From a virus: DNA of 52,188 nt. Both the position numbers and the translations under genes were made by a program. The notes under the pieces are model-generated. The model was not told the origin of the DNA, did no database searches, and saw nothing but the letters and a program-made list of their open reading frames with translations. The stretch spans positions 1 to 52,188 of IMG/VR virus record IMGVR_UViG_3300042569_002280. One strand, written 5' to 3'. This document shows positions 31,976-40,974 of the stretch, piece by piece. Position 1 is the stretch's first letter. Each line of letters starts with the position of its first letter.

Positions 31976-34738
31976 GTGAAGAAATTATTGATAATAACCC
32001 CCCACCTATCGACTGGGGGATTACCGCAAGTTACGACAAACAAAATCCAACTTCTAAAGGATGATTACATCATTAAATGTATAGAATACGGATGTTATTC
32101 ATGGGATTTTGTTGTTCAGAAGAACCGTATCAAGAATTTGATCGGTGAGGAAAATCTTATTACATTATGGGATGATAAGAATGTTTTGATTAATGTTATT
32201 GACGAATTCCAACCTGATATTATATCTATGGAGGAATTCCCTGAATTTTTCATGGATAGCAATATCGCAAGACAAATCTATAAAAAGGATCGCCAGTATA
32301 AAATCTTTGAAACCACACACGACTCAAGTTTCAACCCAAGATCTAAAGTTTGGCTCCCCGATAAGTTTATCTTCGTTAGTGTGTTTAATGCTATACAGTA
32401 TTCAATGTTTGATGTACCTTATGATGTCATTGAATACCCTATTGAAAACAGGGAGAAGAGGAAGGACTTGTTCCAAGAAAAACTTGGGTTAGATAAGGGA
32501 TGGAAACATGTTGTTAATGTTGGGTTATTCACTGAAAGGAAGAATCAAAAATACATTTTTGAAATTGCTCGTAAGTTAGAAAATGCTAAAATTAAATTTC
32601 ATTTTATTGGTAATCAGGCGGATAACTTTAAGAGTTATTGGGAACCATTGATGAATAATAAACCTGAAAACTGTATTGTTTGGGGCGAAAAAGATAATGT
32701 ATCTGAATTTTTGGAAGCGTCTGATTTATTCATGTTTCCATCAAAAGGAGATAGAGATAATAAGGAGTTAAACCCAATTGCTATTAAGGAAGCCATTGAA
32801 TATGGTATTCCGATGATGATGTATAATCTTGATGTGTATTGTGGGAAATATGATAAACTATCCCATGTTAAATTTTTGACTGGTGATATAGATAATGACG
32901 TAAATAATATGATTGATATTTTAAATGTGGGAGGTGTTGATTCACCAGGTGTTGATTCACCAGGTGTTGATTCACCATTCAGTTTTGTATTTAATAGTGA
33001 TAATAATGAGATTATCATAAATTATACAGGTAATGAAAAGTTAAATCTTAGTGTTAGTGATTTAAATAATATTATGAATATTTTAAATGTGGCAGATATC
33101 TATTCCCTATTCAATTTTGGATTCGATGGGGAAACTAATCAGGTTACCATAAATTATACAGGTAATGAAAAGTTAAACTTTAATGTTAGTATTAGGGACA
33201 TGACATCAAGGGCTCCTATGTACTGGTTTAATCTATCCTTGGAGTACCCAATATTTTATTGGACAATACCTATACCAATTCACATTAAGAAATTTAAAGA
33301 CAATCCTAATTTTAGAGGATTTTTGGTTGAGTTTTATGATGGGGAAACAAACGAATTGGTTTTTGACCACGACTTAATTGTTAATAGTAATTTCTTCCCA
33401 AAAATACCTGAGTTTAAATTCAAACCTTTGGATTGTAACTACATTAATTATTGTGAGTTCTTTGTTGATAGATGTTTTGATGATTTGAGATTAGAAAATC
33501 TTGACACAGTAATTGATATTGGGGCTAATGTTGGACTGTTTGCTAAGTATATGTATTCTGTGAACGCTAAGAAGGTTATCTTAGTTGAGGCTAATCCATA
33601 CCTAAGAGAAAGTATTGAATACCATTTAGATACGGATTTAGAAAAATCAGTTATCTATATGAATCCAGTTTATAAAGAACACACTAAAATTGATTTTAGA
33701 TTCTCAACGGAAAACTCAACAATTGGTTCAAATGTTTTTGATAGTAACGTGGGAGAATACGGACAACTTAGTAATTTAATCACTTGTGACACTATCACTA
33801 TTGATGATATCTACAAGGATAACGACTATGGTAGAATATCATTATTTAAATGCGATATTGAAGGTGGTGAATATCCTATTTTTGAATCAATTACTGATGA
33901 ACAGATTGGACTAGTTGATAGATTTATGGTTGAGTTCCACGAAAATACCGATGGACAGATTAATATTATACTTGAGAAATTAGATAGAAATAATTTTGAG
34001 TATGACATTATTGTTTATGAGATGGGTCGGAAAATTAGAGCAGATAGAAATTCTAAACATGGTGTTATCTTTGCTAAACCGAAAAATATTAAATTAAGGA
34101 AACCAGGTACTTTATCATCATCAGTTTATGATGTTACAAAAAGTTTTGAAGAACGATTGGCGGAATATACAGGAGCACCATATGCGGTTACTATTGATAA
34201 CCAAAGTAACGCTCTGTTCTTGGCTTTGTATTATGAAAAGATTACAGGTAAAACAATTAAAATACCAAGTAGAACATATCCTTCGGTTCCTTGTGAGGTT
34301 ATCCACGCTGGGGGTAAGGTTGAATTTGAACCTGTTTATGGGTCAACATTAAAAGGACCTTATCAGTTATCACCGACAAATGTATGGGATTCAGCATTAA
34401 GGTTTACTACCGACATGTATATACCAGGAACACATATGTGTTTATCATTTACAGGTCCATACAAACACCTAAAACTTGGTAAGGGTGGAGCAATCTTAAC
34501 TGACGACTTTGAGGCTTATAAGTGGTTTAAGAGAGCTAGATATTCAGGTAGAAATGAAGTTTCGTATCATGATGATAATTTTGATATGTTAGGATGGAAT
34601 TTTTATATGATGCCTGAAATTGCGTCAAGAGGATTGTTACTTATGAACCAATTTTATAATATGGACGGGACACCTAAACATAATGAGGATTTGGAATTAC
34701 CATACCCTGACTTATCAAAATTTGATGTTTATAAATGA
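31976..34738 (+). CDS. Three-domain fusion: GT4 glycosyltransferase, FkbM methyltransferase, short DegT-like aminotransferase
   Basis: The GTG at 31976 is chosen because it gives the natural GT start MKKLLIITPHLSTGGL and has AAGGAAAGG ahead of it; a TTG eight codons earlier is also in frame. From the GTG the protein has 920 residues. Residues ~1-310 form a GT4 domain (VGLFTERKNQKY, FPSKGDRDNKELNPIAIKEA). A linker with GVDSP three times and a duplicated INYTGNEKLN unit follows. An FkbM-type methyltransferase spans ~505-690 (DIGANVGLFAKY from D514, then VEANP, FKCDIEGGEY). Residues ~715-920 form a DegT/DnrJ-type PLP domain with FTGPYKHLKLGKGGAIL, in which K830 should bind PLP, but it is about half the usual length. 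Such a fusion suggests coordinated building of one modified sugar unit. Confidence 0.8.
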   Translation: MKKLLIITPHLSTGGLPQVTTNKIQLLKDDYIIKCIEYGCYSWDFVVQKNRIKNLIGEENLITLWDDKNVLINVIDEFQPDIISMEEFPEFFMDSNIARQIYKKDRQYKIFETTHDSSFNPRSKVWLPDKFIFVSVFNAIQYSMFDVPYDVIEYPIENREKRKDLFQEKLGLDKGWKHVVNVGLFTERKNQKYIFEIARKLENAKIKFHFIGNQADNFKSYWEPLMNNKPENCIVWGEKDNVSEFLEASDLFMFPSKGDRDNKELNPIAIKEAIEYGIPMMMYNLDVYCGKYDKLSHVKFLTGDIDNDVNNMIDILNVGGVDSPGVDSPGVDSPFSFVFNSDNNEIIINYTGNEKLNLSVSDLNNIMNILNVADIYSLFNFGFDGETNQVTINYTGNEKLNFNVSIRDMTSRAPMYWFNLSLEYPIFYWTIPIPIHIKKFKDNPNFRGFLVEFYDGETNELVFDHDLIVNSNFFPKIPEFKFKPLDCNYINYCEFFVDRCFDDLRLENLDTVIDIGANVGLFAKYMYSVNAKKVILVEANPYLRESIEYHLDTDLEKSVIYMNPVYKEHTKIDFRFSTENSTIGSNVFDSNVGEYGQLSNLITCDTITIDDIYKDNDYGRISLFKCDIEGGEYPIFESITDEQIGLVDRFMVEFHENTDGQINIILEKLDRNNFEYDIIVYEMGRKIRADRNSKHGVIFAKPKNIKLRKPGTLSSSVYDVTKSFEERLAEYTGAPYAVTIDNQSNALFLALYYEKITGKTIKIPSRTYPSVPCEVIHAGGKVEFEPVYGSTLKGPYQLSPTNVWDSALRFTTDMYIPGTHMCLSFTGPYKHLKLGKGGAILTDDFEAYKWFKRARYSGRNEVSYHDDNFDMLGWNFYMMPEIASRGLLLMNQFYNMDGTPKHNEDLELPYPDLSKFDVYK
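32933..32977 (+). repeat. Three tandem 15-nt repeats in a domain linker
   Basis: GGTGTTGATTCACCA three times without change, encoding GVDSP x3 in the fusion protein. It sits next to a larger imperfect duplication (ATAAATTATACAGGTAATG at about 33016 and 33150). Perfect identity implies recent expansion. Confidence 0.9.
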
Positions 34739-35361
34739 TAGTTGGATTCAATGAATATAAACACAAGTATCAATTTAATGTTACAGGTGTAATCCATGTT
34801 GGGGCTCACGTTGGTCAAGAATATGATGAATATGTTGAAGCATTTGGTTTAATACCTACATATTGGTTTGAACCAATACCGCATGTTTATAAAGAGCTAT
34901 CAAAAAATTTAGAGGGTAAACCTAACACGTTTTGTTATAATGTTGCGTTAGGTGAAAAAATCGGAGTTCATAAAATGTATCTTGATGATGGCAACGGACA
35001 ACAAAGTTCATCATTGTTAAAACCAAAAGAACACCAAAATTTTTATCCCCATATCAAATTTAGTGAAGAAAACACTATTAATATTACCTTAAATACATTA
35101 GATTTTTATGGTATAGATAATTGTAATTTTTTAGTTTTGGATACTCAGGGGTATGAGTTAAATGCTCTTAAGGGTTCAATTAATACCTTAAAGAATATTG
35201 ATTATATATTCACAGAATTTAATGTTATTGAAATGTATGATGGCTGTCCATCAATTGAACAACTTGATGAATTTTTACAACCTTTTGGGTTTTACAGACA
35301 AGAAACGTGGGATGTTGATGGAGTATGGGGTGATGCATTTTACTTAAAAAAATATGATTAA
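34735..35361 (+). CDS. FkbM-family SAM-dependent methyltransferase
   Basis: 208 residues. SAM motif I is reworked as GVIHVGAHVGQEYDEY, followed by WFEPIPHVYKEL, YNVALGEK, and LDTQGYELNALKGS, the D-x-x-G-x-E of the FkbM family (Methyltransf_21), which O-methylates sugars and small molecules. The start overlaps the preceding stop (ATGA). This is the second FkbM domain in the island; the first lies inside the fusion immediately upstream. The product may cap or modify a glycan; acceptor unknown. Confidence 0.85.
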   Translation: MIVGFNEYKHKYQFNVTGVIHVGAHVGQEYDEYVEAFGLIPTYWFEPIPHVYKELSKNLEGKPNTFCYNVALGEKIGVHKMYLDDGNGQQSSSLLKPKEHQNFYPHIKFSEENTINITLNTLDFYGIDNCNFLVLDTQGYELNALKGSINTLKNIDYIFTEFNVIEMYDGCPSIEQLDEFLQPFGFYRQETWDVDGVWGDAFYLKKYD

Positions 35362-35941
35362 AAAAGCTTTTATAGGTAATGGTGGACATTTGAGAGAGGT
35401 AATCGCTCATACGAGATATGATGTTACTAGATTTGTTGAAGACGAATACTTCAACGGGGAACATAATACATTACCGTTATCGCAATTCGATCCAAAAGAG
35501 TATTCTATTATGATTGCAATTGCTGACAGTCAGGTTAGAGCAAGAATTCAAAAATCATTGCCCGAAGACACCAGATATTTTTCATTCATCGATCCATCGG
35601 CAATTCTTTTGGATAGAAATATTGTAATCGGTGAAGGTTCATTTATTGGTGCAAATTGTGTAATAACTACTAATGTTAGTATTGGTAATCATTCAATTTT
35701 AAATAGAAATGTTAATATCGGACATGATTCGGTAATAGGTGATTTTTTTAGTGCTATGGCGGGGTCCGTAGTGTCAGGGAACGTTTCAATTGGCAATAAT
35801 TGTTATATGGGTAACAATTCATCAATCCGTGAAAAAACAACTATTTGTGATGATGTGGTAATTGGGATGAATGGAAGTGTTGTTAAGAATATCGATAAAC
35901 CTGGAACTTATGTTGGAGTTCCTGTTAATAAAATTAAATAA
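35354..35941 (+). CDS. NeuD/PglD-like sugar O- or N-acyltransferase
   Basis: 195 residues. The N-terminal ~75 residues form a small Rossmann-like sugar-binding part (KAFIGNGGHLREVIA; cellular homologues have G-x-GGH-x-K/R-V). From ~85 on, a left-handed beta-helix of hexapeptides is visible (IVIGEGSFIGANCVITTNVSIGNHSIL, with NIGHD as the catalytic-histidine turn), ending YVGVPVNKIK. NeuD/PglD enzymes move acetyl from acetyl-CoA to sialic acid or to the 4-amino group of UDP-amino sugars. The latter would pair with the DegT-like domain encoded just upstream. It overlaps the previous gene by 8 bases. Confidence 0.87.
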   Translation: MIKKAFIGNGGHLREVIAHTRYDVTRFVEDEYFNGEHNTLPLSQFDPKEYSIMIAIADSQVRARIQKSLPEDTRYFSFIDPSAILLDRNIVIGEGSFIGANCVITTNVSIGNHSILNRNVNIGHDSVIGDFFSAMAGSVVSGNVSIGNNCYMGNNSSIREKTTICDDVVIGMNGSVVKNIDKPGTYVGVPVNKIK

Positions 35942-37677
35942 TGGAAAAATTACTTTCGGTTATAGTATCGGCATATAATTTTGAAAAATACCTTGAAGAG
36001 TGTATAGATTCAATTTACAACCAAAAAATTATCTACGGATATGAGGTAATTGTTAGAGATGATTGTTCAAAAGATAATACTAAAGATGTTTTAATTAAAC
36101 TAAAAGAAAAATACACCGATTTAAGAGTATTAAATGGTGATGTTAATTTGGGAGCGTTAGAAAATATAAGAACTTTATTAAATGCTTGTACGACAAAATA
36201 TATCGCATATATTGATGGTGATGATTATTTTGACAATTATACAATTTTGAATGAAGAGGTTGAATTTTTAGAGAATAGCCCAAATTATAGTATGGTATGT
36301 ACCGGAACTAGATATTTGTATCCTAACGGGGCAAGAGTACCAGTAGTAACTGAGTTATTTATTAGCTCATTTCTTGACGATGTTACAACGGATGACTTAC
36401 TTACAATCAATCACGCTTCATTTGCGAGAGTGTTTAGAAACATACCAAATTTAATAAAAGATTACTTCAAAAATCTACCCTATGTTGATTGGCCACTTAA
36501 CTATGAAATTAGTAAACATGGTTTAATTAAATGTATTCATAAGTGTGGTGGAATTTATAGAATATCTAATGATGGTATGTTCTCAAATGTGTCTGAAAAG
36601 GAAAAAAACAAAAAAAATTCAATAGTTATTAATGAACTTAAAAGACAACATCTTAAAAATGATTTCAAAACAATAACTATAGTTGATTGTTTTATTCATA
36701 ATGAAAACGTTTTAGGTAAATTGGAGTTATGTATAAATAACTTAAAAAAATATAATCATACAATACTTTTGGTATCTAATACAATTGTGCCTGAACATAT
36801 AATAAAAAATGTTGATTATCATCTATATAATTCTAATAATATTCTTTTTGAGGGTGAGTATACTGATTCAGAGCCAGTTGTATTTTGGAAAAAAGTCAAT
36901 GGATTAACAATTTACGAAGTTATTAATACAATACAAAAACATGGATTACCTGTTATGGTTAATCTATTTAATTCATTGGACTTATGTAAATCACTTGGAT
37001 TTACTCACTTCCAAAGAATCGAAGTTGATGATTTATATACTGACGAAGGTTATGAACATATGAGAAGTGTTCCTTTGATTTGTTCTGAGAAAAATAAAAA
37101 GGGTGTGTTCTATTTTAATGAAGGTAAAGATGTATCATTTCACTATTTTTATTGCGAGATAGAGTATTTCCAACAGATAATAAATAGAGTTAGTTGTGAA
37201 GAAGATTATAAAAATTATTTATTAACTCACGGATATGGTACTGATTTCATAAATGTTGAAAAATATCTATACGATAACATAAACAGGAATGATCCCGGTT
37301 TATTAATAAGAAAGGATGGTGAGGAAGAAATGAACTCTGATTTTTACGGAACATTATGGAATACAGAAACTACAGGTAGTAACGTATCGTCTAAATTTAG
37401 AGGATGTTCAAGTAAACTTTATAAGATATTAGGACAAGAGCCTATAATGTTATTATCTTATAATTATAATAATTTTAGGTCCGAGAGAAAAATAATTGTA
37501 AATTACGTGGATAATACTTCTGGAGTGTTTTATCACGGTTTAGATAATTACGGACATTGGTCATTTAATATTTTTGAAAATGAAATTGAAAAAATATTAG
37601 TATACGATAGTCAAACTGACGAATTTTTATATGAAATAATAAACGAAAACATTGTTGATTATATCGTTTTTTTATGA
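35941..37677 (+). CDS. Family 2 glycosyltransferase with large C-terminal extension
   Basis: 578 residues. The first ~230 are a clear GT2 domain: LSVIVSAYNFEKYLEECIDSI, RDDCSKDNT (the DD-x-S motif) and AYIDGDDYF (DXD). After ~245 a second globular part starts with TITIVDCFIHNENVLGKL, includes FQRIEVDDLYTDEGY and extends past residue 450. It resembles another GT-A-like domain but is not firmly recognised; the last ~100 residues (LLSYNYNNFRSERKIIVNYV) look like a beta domain. It may be a bifunctional transferase adding two sugars. The start overlaps the previous stop (TAATG) and its own stop overlaps the next start (ATGA). Confidence 0.82.
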   Translation: MEKLLSVIVSAYNFEKYLEECIDSIYNQKIIYGYEVIVRDDCSKDNTKDVLIKLKEKYTDLRVLNGDVNLGALENIRTLLNACTTKYIAYIDGDDYFDNYTILNEEVEFLENSPNYSMVCTGTRYLYPNGARVPVVTELFISSFLDDVTTDDLLTINHASFARVFRNIPNLIKDYFKNLPYVDWPLNYEISKHGLIKCIHKCGGIYRISNDGMFSNVSEKEKNKKNSIVINELKRQHLKNDFKTITIVDCFIHNENVLGKLELCINNLKKYNHTILLVSNTIVPEHIIKNVDYHLYNSNNILFEGEYTDSEPVVFWKKVNGLTIYEVINTIQKHGLPVMVNLFNSLDLCKSLGFTHFQRIEVDDLYTDEGYEHMRSVPLICSEKNKKGVFYFNEGKDVSFHYFYCEIEYFQQIINRVSCEEDYKNYLLTHGYGTDFINVEKYLYDNINRNDPGLLIRKDGEEEMNSDFYGTLWNTETTGSNVSSKFRGCSSKLYKILGQEPIMLLSYNYNNFRSERKIIVNYVDNTSGVFYHGLDNYGHWSFNIFENEIEKILVYDSQTDEFLYEIINENIVDYIVFL

Positions 37678-38441
37678 TCGGATTAACTATAACCACCTGT
37701 AAAAGAATTGATTTGTTTGAAAAGACAATATTAACATTTGTAAGTGAATGTGAAGATTGTAATTCAATTGATGTCATAATTCATTACGATGATTCATCAT
37801 CTTTGGATGATAGAAATAAAATGTTTACATTATTGAATACATTATTTACTGACACTTTAATAATATCTAAAAGATTTAATCCAAATTCGTTTAACACTAA
37901 TCGAAGACATTTAGAGATAATGAAAAAATGGAAAGAAGACATAAAATTTTTTAATGTGGATTATGTTTTTCATTTAGAAGATGACTGGTTATTTGAAAAC
38001 AAATTTAGTATCCAAGAGGGTGTTGAATTATTAAAGAATAATGATGAAATTGCTATGGTTGGATTTTCATGGAAAAGAAAGATATTCCCGAAAGAATTAT
38101 TTGAACCAAGGATTATTGGTAATTTTTGGGAGTGGTATTATTCTGATAAACATTATCTGAATGAACCTTTGTTTAATGATACGGTTGAAGAAACTTTACA
38201 CGCAGATAAAGGAATGTGGATTAAATATATTAATTGGCCTTACTTCGGATTTAGACCGGCAATACATGATGTTAATAAATTAAATCAAATTGAAAATTTT
38301 AACGATAATATGGATTCTTTTGAGTTGGAATTTGCAATAAGGTTTGCAAAAAAATTCAAATCGTTTTTACATTTGGAAAAAATTTGTTATCATATTGGTG
38401 ATGAAAATTCATCATATAATTTAAATAATTCTTTAAGATAA
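37674..38441 (+). CDS. GT-A-type glycosyltransferase
   Basis: 255 residues. The N terminus IGLTITTCKRIDLFEKTILTFV is a GT2-like first strand and helix. HYDDSSSLDDR has the DD-x-S pattern, and VFHLEDDWLFE gives the EDDW metal/donor motif. HADKGMWIKYINWPYFGFRPAIHD near residue 180-200 and the late YHIGDENSSYN resemble the ends of short phage and marine bacterial transferases. Length is typical of a single catalytic domain with no membrane segment. Substrate unknown. Very AT-rich compared with the flanking phage core genes. Confidence 0.75.
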   Translation: MIGLTITTCKRIDLFEKTILTFVSECEDCNSIDVIIHYDDSSSLDDRNKMFTLLNTLFTDTLIISKRFNPNSFNTNRRHLEIMKKWKEDIKFFNVDYVFHLEDDWLFENKFSIQEGVELLKNNDEIAMVGFSWKRKIFPKELFEPRIIGNFWEWYYSDKHYLNEPLFNDTVEETLHADKGMWIKYINWPYFGFRPAIHDVNKLNQIENFNDNMDSFELEFAIRFAKKFKSFLHLEKICYHIGDENSSYNLNNSLR

Positions 38442-39013
38442 TGGATTATAATTTTTTATGGGTACCTAAGACCACTTATCATAGGTCAGCACAAAGTCAG
38501 TTTGTTGTTGATGTTTTTCCTAAAATATTAAAAAATTTTGAATTGATAATTGAAATTGGAACATTTACAGGAGCGTTCACTTTATGGTTGTCTGAAAATA
38601 ACTCTGATAGTTGTAAAATAATCTCTTACGATATTAATCCTGATTATTGTGAAGTTAATAATCTTAAAGATACCGAATTAAGAATTGGAGATTGTTTTGA
38701 TATTGATGTTATGAAAGATATTCGTGATCTAATTAACAATTCGGGTAGAACTCTTTTTTTATGTGACGGAGGGGATAAGGAACTTGAGTTTAGATTATAT
38801 TCAAAGTACTTGAAAAAGGATGATGTTATAATGCTCCACGATTATTCACATAGTGATGAAGAGTATAATATTATTAAACAAAAAATAAACTGGCCAACAA
38901 ATTCAGAATCACACTATAAGAATATTGAAAGATACTTACCTGAACTTAATTTAAGTACATATATGTATGATGATTTTAAACAAGTTTTATGGGGTTCGTT
39001 TATAAAAAATTGA
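38441..39013 (+). CDS. Class I methyltransferase / CmcI-like protein
   Basis: 190 residues. IIEIGTFTGAFTLWLSEN is SAM motif I in the form seen in cephalosporin-hydroxylase-like (CmcI) and Methyltransf_24 proteins. SYDINPDYCEVN follows as motif II, LFLCDGGDKELEF holds the usual C/V-DG-x-H/D segment, and VIMLHDYSHSDEE is the HD element. These proteins in polysaccharide loci methylate sugar hydroxyls, though some lack shown activity. Coupled to both neighbours (TAATG upstream, 1-base gap downstream). Confidence 0.78.
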   Translation: MDYNFLWVPKTTYHRSAQSQFVVDVFPKILKNFELIIEIGTFTGAFTLWLSENNSDSCKIISYDINPDYCEVNNLKDTELRIGDCFDIDVMKDIRDLINNSGRTLFLCDGGDKELEFRLYSKYLKKDDVIMLHDYSHSDEEYNIIKQKINWPTNSESHYKNIERYLPELNLSTYMYDDFKQVLWGSFIKN

Positions 39014-39014
39014 T

Positions 39015-39734
39015 ATGAATTATAAGATTAAATTAGTTCATTTACAGACAACACAGAATGAACATAGAGAAAAACTATCACGAAAATCTATACAACAAGT
39101 AATACCTTACGGTATTGAATATGTTTTACATCAGAACGAGTTATATACTTCCTTACCTCCAGTTCATACAAGTGTTAGACCACATAATGTTAGAATCGGT
39201 AAGTATGAAGATGTTAATGACCCTGAATATGGGAACGCATTAACTCCAGCTCACTACGGATGTTTTGAAGCTTTTAAAATTGGTATCCTATCAGAATTTG
39301 ATAATGATTTAGATTTCTTAATTGTTTGTGAAGGTGATTGTATTATTGAAGTTCCAATAGAAGAGTTTATTGATAAAGTTAATCAGGTATGTGGTATAGT
39401 TAATCAGGAAGATATCTCTTACTTTTCATTTGGTGATACCAAAACTTTAGATTATGGTTGGCATCAATCTGACGTTGTTAGAGAAATACCGAACCAAGAT
39501 TTATTGTTTATTACTAATAAAATAATTGGTTTACAGTGTATTATGTTTTCAAAAAAATCACGTAAAACAATTATGAACCAGTTGAGAACACATAGATGGG
39601 ATTGTGCTGACACATTTTTTAATATAATATGTGCGGAACAGAGATTAACTATGGGAGTTTTAAAGAAAAGAATAACAACCCAAGCGGATGGGGAATCATT
39701 CATAGATAAAGAATATAAAGTTTTTACAAAATAA
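39015..39734 (+). CDS. Glycosyltransferase, GT25-like
   Basis: 239 residues. ALTPAHYGCFEAFKIGILSEFDNDLDFLIVCEGDCII recalls the GT25 (LPS biosynthesis) core, in which G-x-x-GC-x-x-SH precedes L-x-L-I-L-E-D-D; here the acidic pair is reduced to CEGD. Near the C terminus CADTFFNIICAEQ has an acidic D before a helix, as in GT-A catalytic ends. It would add hexose to a glycan or, as in some GT25 members, to a protein side chain. The GT assignment is reasonable and the family number less sure. Confidence 0.6.
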   Translation: MNYKIKLVHLQTTQNEHREKLSRKSIQQVIPYGIEYVLHQNELYTSLPPVHTSVRPHNVRIGKYEDVNDPEYGNALTPAHYGCFEAFKIGILSEFDNDLDFLIVCEGDCIIEVPIEEFIDKVNQVCGIVNQEDISYFSFGDTKTLDYGWHQSDVVREIPNQDLLFITNKIIGLQCIMFSKKSRKTIMNQLRTHRWDCADTFFNIICAEQRLTMGVLKKRITTQADGESFIDKEYKVFTK

Positions 39735-39735
39735 T

Positions 39736-40281
39736 ATGGCACACGAACAACAAAAGAATTTTTTTAAAAGAGTTAAAGATAAATATCCAAAATATTTTAC
39801 AGATGTAAAAGTTTTAGATATTGGTTCTTTGGATATAAATGGTTCAATACGGGATTTATTTGATTATCCATTTTATTATGTTGGGTTAGATTTAGCTGAG
39901 GGTAAAAATGTTGATGTAATTTGTCCTGGACATTTATATGACTCAGGATTTGAATTTGATGTTGTTTCATCTGGAGAATGTTTTGAACATGATATGTATT
40001 ATGCTAGAACAATACAGAATATGATTAGACTTCTTAAGTGTGGAGGTTTAATGGTTTTTACTTGTGCGTCAACAGGTAGACATGAACATGGAACATTAAG
40101 AACTACACCTGATAATGCGCCTTTCCTAAGTAATATTAGTGAAAAGTGGGGAAATTATTATAAAAATCTAACTGAAGATGATATAAGGTCAGTTATTGAT
40201 GTTAATAATATCTTTAGTGATTTTGGATTTGAATATGAACCAGTGACTTGTGACTTATATTTTTGGGGGATAAAGAAATGA
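39736..40281 (+). CDS. Class I SAM methyltransferase (type 11-like)
   Basis: 181 residues. VKVLDIGSLDINGSIRDLF is SAM motif I, followed by YVGLDLAEGKNVDVI, FDVVSSGECFEHD and a helix, and LLKCGGLMVFTCAS (post-motif III). HGTLRTTPDNAPF is a loop seen in small phage and marine methyltransferases of this kind. ATG is 1 base after the preceding stop. It probably modifies a sugar made in this island; a nucleotide or protein substrate cannot be excluded. Confidence 0.82.
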   Translation: MAHEQQKNFFKRVKDKYPKYFTDVKVLDIGSLDINGSIRDLFDYPFYYVGLDLAEGKNVDVICPGHLYDSGFEFDVVSSGECFEHDMYYARTIQNMIRLLKCGGLMVFTCASTGRHEHGTLRTTPDNAPFLSNISEKWGNYYKNLTEDDIRSVIDVNNIFSDFGFEYEPVTCDLYFWGIKK

Positions 40282-40973
40282 TTAATGTTGATGTAATTTG
40301 TCTAACAAATACAACTTCTGATGATTTGTATTGGATGACTCGTCGTACATTAACTACCATACATGATTCGGAAACAGATTATAAATTTCATATTCATTTA
40401 ATTGAAACAAATTTTGAAAGTGGGTATAATTATTCTGATATTGTTGAAAATTATGTAAAACCAAATGAAAAATTTAATTACAATAGATTTTTAAATCACT
40501 CATATCCATATGTAAAACATGATTGGGTATTAATTACAAATAATGATGTAAGATACGAAAGAGGATGGTTTTCAAAAATAATTGAGGTTTACACTAAAAG
40601 ACCTGATGTTGAATCTTTTTCACCTAAATGTCCAATTTTATATTCTAAATATTTTTACGATGATTTCTTAGGTGGTGATTTAGATTTTCATGAAAGTGTT
40701 GGTACTAGTGTTCATTTAATGGGATGGTCATTAGTTATGAAAAAAAGAGTTTTTGATATTGTTTATCCTTGGGACGAAAATTTTTATATGTATTACCAAG
40801 ATAATGATTACGCTGAAATTCTATTAAAGAATAATATTAAACATGGTTTGGTTAGGGACTCAATTGCAACTCACTTAGAATCACAAACTATAAAACATAA
40901 ATTTAATTCAAATACAATTGATAATCTTAAAGTAAAAAATTATTTTTATCAAAAATGGGGAAAGGAGATTTAA
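40278..40973 (+). CDS. Family 2-like glycosyltransferase
   Basis: 231 residues from the ATG at 40278, preferred over an in-frame ATG five codons earlier because it forms the ATGA overlap used throughout the island. VDVICLTNTTSDDLYWMTRRTL opens the domain. NHSYPYVKHDWVLITNNDVRYERGWF is the donor/metal site with NND in place of DXD (as in GT2 rhamnosyltransferase-type N-N/D-D-V). MGWSLVMKKRVFD and DENFYMYYQDNDYAEIL (ED/D-x-D-Y) match the acceptor side of GT2 rhamnosyl-like transferases. Substrate unknown. Confidence 0.82.
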   Translation: MINVDVICLTNTTSDDLYWMTRRTLTTIHDSETDYKFHIHLIETNFESGYNYSDIVENYVKPNEKFNYNRFLNHSYPYVKHDWVLITNNDVRYERGWFSKIIEVYTKRPDVESFSPKCPILYSKYFYDDFLGGDLDFHESVGTSVHLMGWSLVMKKRVFDIVYPWDENFYMYYQDNDYAEILLKNNIKHGLVRDSIATHLESQTIKHKFNSNTIDNLKVKNYFYQKWGKEI

Positions 40974-40974
40974 T

